A DNA stretch of 9,196 bases, taken from NCBI GenBank assembly GCA_014379665.1, contig JACMLK010000473.1, positions 1 to 9,196 on the forward strand. Direction: 5' to 3'. The notes under the pieces are model-generated. The model ran no database searches and had not been told where the DNA came from. It was given only the letters and a program-made list of their open reading frames with translations. The translations under genes and the position numbers were made by a program. This document shows, one piece after another, positions 7,601 through 9,196 of the stretch (the first letter of the stretch is position 1; each line of letters begins with the position of its first letter). Source of the stretch: Saprospiraceae bacterium. Its GTDB lineage: Bacteria > Bacteroidota > Bacteroidia > Chitinophagales > Saprospiraceae.

Positions 7601-7832
7601 GAATGTGTATTTAAACTATGATTTGTCAGAAGAAACTGCCAGATCACTGAGTCTGGCTGCTGTAAATGTTGGTGTTTTTGCAAGAAATCCAGTTCTTTGG
7701 ACACCTTCTGAAAATCATTTTGTTGATCCCGAAAGTAATACTTTTGGCACAAACCTCAAGAATTTATATGGAGAGTTTTCCACGGGGCCGTCTACAGCAA
7801 CCTATGGAGTACAATTAAATGTAACCTTTTAA
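4668..7832 (+). CDS. SusC/RagA-family TonB-dependent outer-membrane receptor
   Basis: Complete at 1054 aa, the usual SusC size. Domain order: signal peptide (about 1-20, MKKVILHVILFWIFTGAAFC, mature end near Q21); a carboxypeptidase-regulatory-like beta domain (about 22-95, VTGTVTDQAGLALIGANV ... TDVDGNFTLSVP); EEVVVTALG (101-109), the TonB-box-like link; plug domain (about 112-252) with the family signatures VNIRGFNS (163-170), PLYVIDGVP (177-185) and the stretch from S224 to K252 (LNVLKGSAASALYGSRAANG then VILITTKKG); then the beta barrel to the C-terminal Phe (GVQLNVTF). The protein would import a ligand too large for porins, using TonB/ExbBD energy, under a SusD lid. The lipoprotein gene starts 13 bp after its stop, so the two form one operon. 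The start ATG follows TTCAGAA with no strong Shine-Dalgarno sequence, normal in this phylum. Substrate cannot be told from the sequence; peptides, glycans and others are all handled by relatives. Confidence 0.97.
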   Translation: MKKVILHVILFWIFTGAAFCQVSVTGTVTDQAGLALIGANVTAKGYDAIGTITDVDGNFTLSVPNGVNTLKISYTGYTALEVDFSPGTFLNIILSEGKILEEVVVTALGIPKSAKTLGYSTSVVSGDQINITRNTSVLDALNGSVAGLTVSTASGAPGASTVVNIRGFNSVTGNNQPLYVIDGVPMNNRGNTSSANVKNANDDFGRSTDFGNQMNDINPNDIESLNVLKGSAASALYGSRAANGVILITTKKGKAGKMKIDLNTSFSTSDLLRVPFLQNTYGQGWSGLFAYEENGSWGPKTDDKIRRWGNVVNNSQQLKPFSVQENNIRDFFDLGTASNTSLSISGGNESSNYRLSYSLAKADGVVPTDVDSYLRNTFALSGGLKYGKVSISSTINYLNKDQKAVPTGQGDDASGGKVVWQELIQIPRDHSIVDYKKYNDPDDPARDFYNLDYYFTPYAQNPYWTLYNQGNQYNENRIFGNLDISYELSPKLKLTWRGGGDFSDALQKDWGNLSIITPGTPNSGSNNVAGSVSEMSRNNGQYNSDLILSFDSRLNDNFDLTAVIGQNVNSRSAKTVLSSITNLGIPDYFNLSNSTVSPTTLTIEAEQRLIGVYSSATVGYRNWLYLSLAARNDWSSTLPKSGNSYFYPGASMSFVLSEALSLPKQIDYLSDAIPYQIDPVYISGQTRAGGFANVNFPFGGISSFELANNPGNPFLKPELTDELELGFEAKLYRNRISLEATYYDKNTKDQIINLLVDGASGYTNQTVNLGTVNNKGVELLLNIIPVKSDHVEWGINTNYTKNTNVVKSLGYTQETSILLNSVYNVDLKAEVGKPLGAIYSPQPDRDPNGNIIVNATTGLPQQADEKAYRGSINPDFTFGFGSYVKLFGFTLGANGDFRKGGVFYSYTARLNYFVGNAWNSQYNDREPWVIPNSVVDNGDGTYAENTQAIARSDVFTYYGANNAYQFNHVIDKTFFKLRNVYLNYDLSEETARSLSLAAVNVGVFARNPVLWTPSENHFVDPESNTFGTNLKNLYGEFSTGPSTATYGVQLNVTF

Positions 7833-7845
7833 AAAATTAATCATT

Positions 7846-9196
7846 ATGAGCTTAAAATATATAATTAAGAACGCTTGTATAGTATGTACTATATTCATAC
7901 TATCATCATGCAGTGACTTTCTGGATGTTAACGACGATCCCAATAACCCTACTTCTGTCGATCCGGAAGTGGTACTTGCGGTAGCGCAGGCTTCAGTAGG
8001 TGGCACAATAGGTGGTGATTTCTCCATTATCGGTGGCTTGTGGTCACAGCACTGGACTCAGTCACATACTGCCAATCAGTACAGGCGCCTGGACTCTTAT
8101 GATCTTGTCGCGGATGATTACAATGTTTCCTGGAACGAAATGTATGCAGGAGGGTTAAATGACCTGGAACTCATCAAAAGAGGAGCTACGGAATCAGGCA
8201 ACTGGAATCTTTATCTTCAGGCTACGGTGACTCAGGCTTATGGTTTTCAGATCATGGCAGATTTTTTTGATAAAATTCCGTATACTGAAGCCCTGAAAGG
8301 GGTTGAAAATTTTAGTCCGGCTTATGATGATGGACAAGTGGTGTATGATGGGCTGATCACTGCTCTAAATGAAGCGCTTGCTAAAAATTTTGACGGACCA
8401 AATGTCAAATACATTTTTCAGGATCTGGTCTTCCCGCTTGGAAATAAGGACGATCAGGTGAGTGCCTGGAAAAAATTTGCCAATACGCTGAAGCTGAAAA
8501 TATATCTCAGACAAACTGAATCATCCAGAAGTGCGGAGGCATTGGCAGCTATTAATGCGATGCTTCAATCAGGTACTGAATTCCTGGATGAAGATGCAGC
8601 CATTACTCAGTTTGTAGACGAACCTAACAAGAGTAATTTTTTGTACGAAAATAATGTAAGACAACTGAATGTTGGCACTAACCTTCGCATGAGCAGGACT
8701 ATTGAATCATTTCTGGAATCCAATAATGATCTCGCCCGACAAAATGCCTATTTTAATCCGGGTAACACCGGTCAATATGGATTGGTTCAGGGTAATTTTA
8801 ACGCTTTGACATCTGTGATAGGTGTAAATCAGGTGAGTAGTGTAAAAATTTCTGCATTGGATCCGTTTTATTTTATCAGTCTGGATGAATCATTATTTCT
8901 TCAGGCAGAGGCAGTTTTAAGAACAGGTGGTGATGCCCGAAACCTTTACAATCAGGCTGTATCTGCGGCTTATCATAAATTCGGATTGAGTGTACCCGCA
9001 ACATTTCTGGAAGCAGGTGGCACCTATGGATATCCATCATCAGGTTCTACAGCAGAAAAGCTAAAAGCCATTATGACGCAAAAATGGGTTGCCATGTTCA
9101 AACAAGGGTGGGAATCATTTTTTGATCAGGTAAGAACAGGCATTCCGGCTTATTCTCCTGTAGCAGCAGAAGACCCTGCTTACGTGGCTGGTCAAC
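7846..9196 (+). CDS. SusD/RagB-like nutrient-binding outer-membrane lipoprotein (SusD-like_2 type), 3' end outside the window
   Basis: An uninterrupted frame from the ATG at 7846 to the window edge gives 450 residues without a stop. The N-terminus is a lipoprotein signal: hydrophobic stretch CIVCTIFIL, lipobox LSSC with the lipidated Cys at 22, followed by SDFLD, an acidic tail often seen on surface-exported Bacteroidota lipoproteins. The mature start DFLDVNDDPNNPT, the TPR-like DFFDKIPYTEAL (139-150) and QKWVAMFKQGWESFFDQVRTGIP-type ending (412-434; Q412, W414, W422, R430, G432) resemble the SusD-like_2 family (PF12771), usually about 480-550 aa, so some 30-100 residues are missing. The protein would cap the SusC barrel at the cell surface and hand it ligand. 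It is separated from susC by 13 bp and has no promoter of its own that I can see. Family firm; sub-family likely; ligand unknown. Confidence 0.94.
   Translation, partial: MSLKYIIKNACIVCTIFILSSCSDFLDVNDDPNNPTSVDPEVVLAVAQASVGGTIGGDFSIIGGLWSQHWTQSHTANQYRRLDSYDLVADDYNVSWNEMYAGGLNDLELIKRGATESGNWNLYLQATVTQAYGFQIMADFFDKIPYTEALKGVENFSPAYDDGQVVYDGLITALNEALAKNFDGPNVKYIFQDLVFPLGNKDDQVSAWKKFANTLKLKIYLRQTESSRSAEALAAINAMLQSGTEFLDEDAAITQFVDEPNKSNFLYENNVRQLNVGTNLRMSRTIESFLESNNDLARQNAYFNPGNTGQYGLVQGNFNALTSVIGVNQVSSVKISALDPFYFISLDESLFLQAEAVLRTGGDARNLYNQAVSAAYHKFGLSVPATFLEAGGTYGYPSSGSTAEKLKAIMTQKWVAMFKQGWESFFDQVRTGIPAYSPVAAEDPAYVAGQ

Noticed and set aside
7815..8027. 70-codon - strand frame across the susC/susD junction
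   Set aside because: It is antisense to the end of susC and the lipoprotein signal region, both strongly supported on the + strand.

Overview
This window looks like an AT-rich chromosomal piece from a member of the Bacteroidota, perhaps a Saprospira- or Chitinophaga-like lineage (the finer placement is a guess). The evidence is a SusC/SusD outer-membrane pair, a periplasmic two-propeller plus triple-tyrosine sensor kinase, promoter boxes of the TAnnTTTG type, and genes without strong Shine-Dalgarno sequences.

Layout: (1) 1-409, + strand, the 3' end of an M20-family amidohydrolase cut by the window edge. (2) 410-488, a short convergent gap with one weak hairpin. (3) 489-4161, - strand, a two-gene two-component system: a 1015-aa sensor kinase followed by a 214-aa NarL/LuxR-type response regulator whose start overlaps the kinase stop by 20 bp. 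(4) 4162-4667, a roughly 500-bp divergent control region. (5) 4668-7832, + strand, a SusC-like TonB-dependent receptor of 1054 aa, then after 13 bp (6) 7846-9196, a SusD-like lipoprotein cut by the window end. This last gene is open to the edge.

The likely system is a self-contained nutrient-uptake locus. The sensor's periplasmic propellers detect a ligand, the kinase phosphorylates the NarL-type regulator, and the regulator switches on the divergent SusC/SusD import operon and probably its own operon. The main finding supports this. The divergent region carries two copies of one operator-like palindrome (arms AATCACCCAA and TTGGGTGATT around one base), one at each end. Each lies exactly 31 bp, centre to first base, from a TAnnTTTG -10-like box reading outward, one toward the kinase and one toward susC. 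I know of no named regulon with this motif; its assignment to this regulator is inference. The substrate cannot be read from the sequence.
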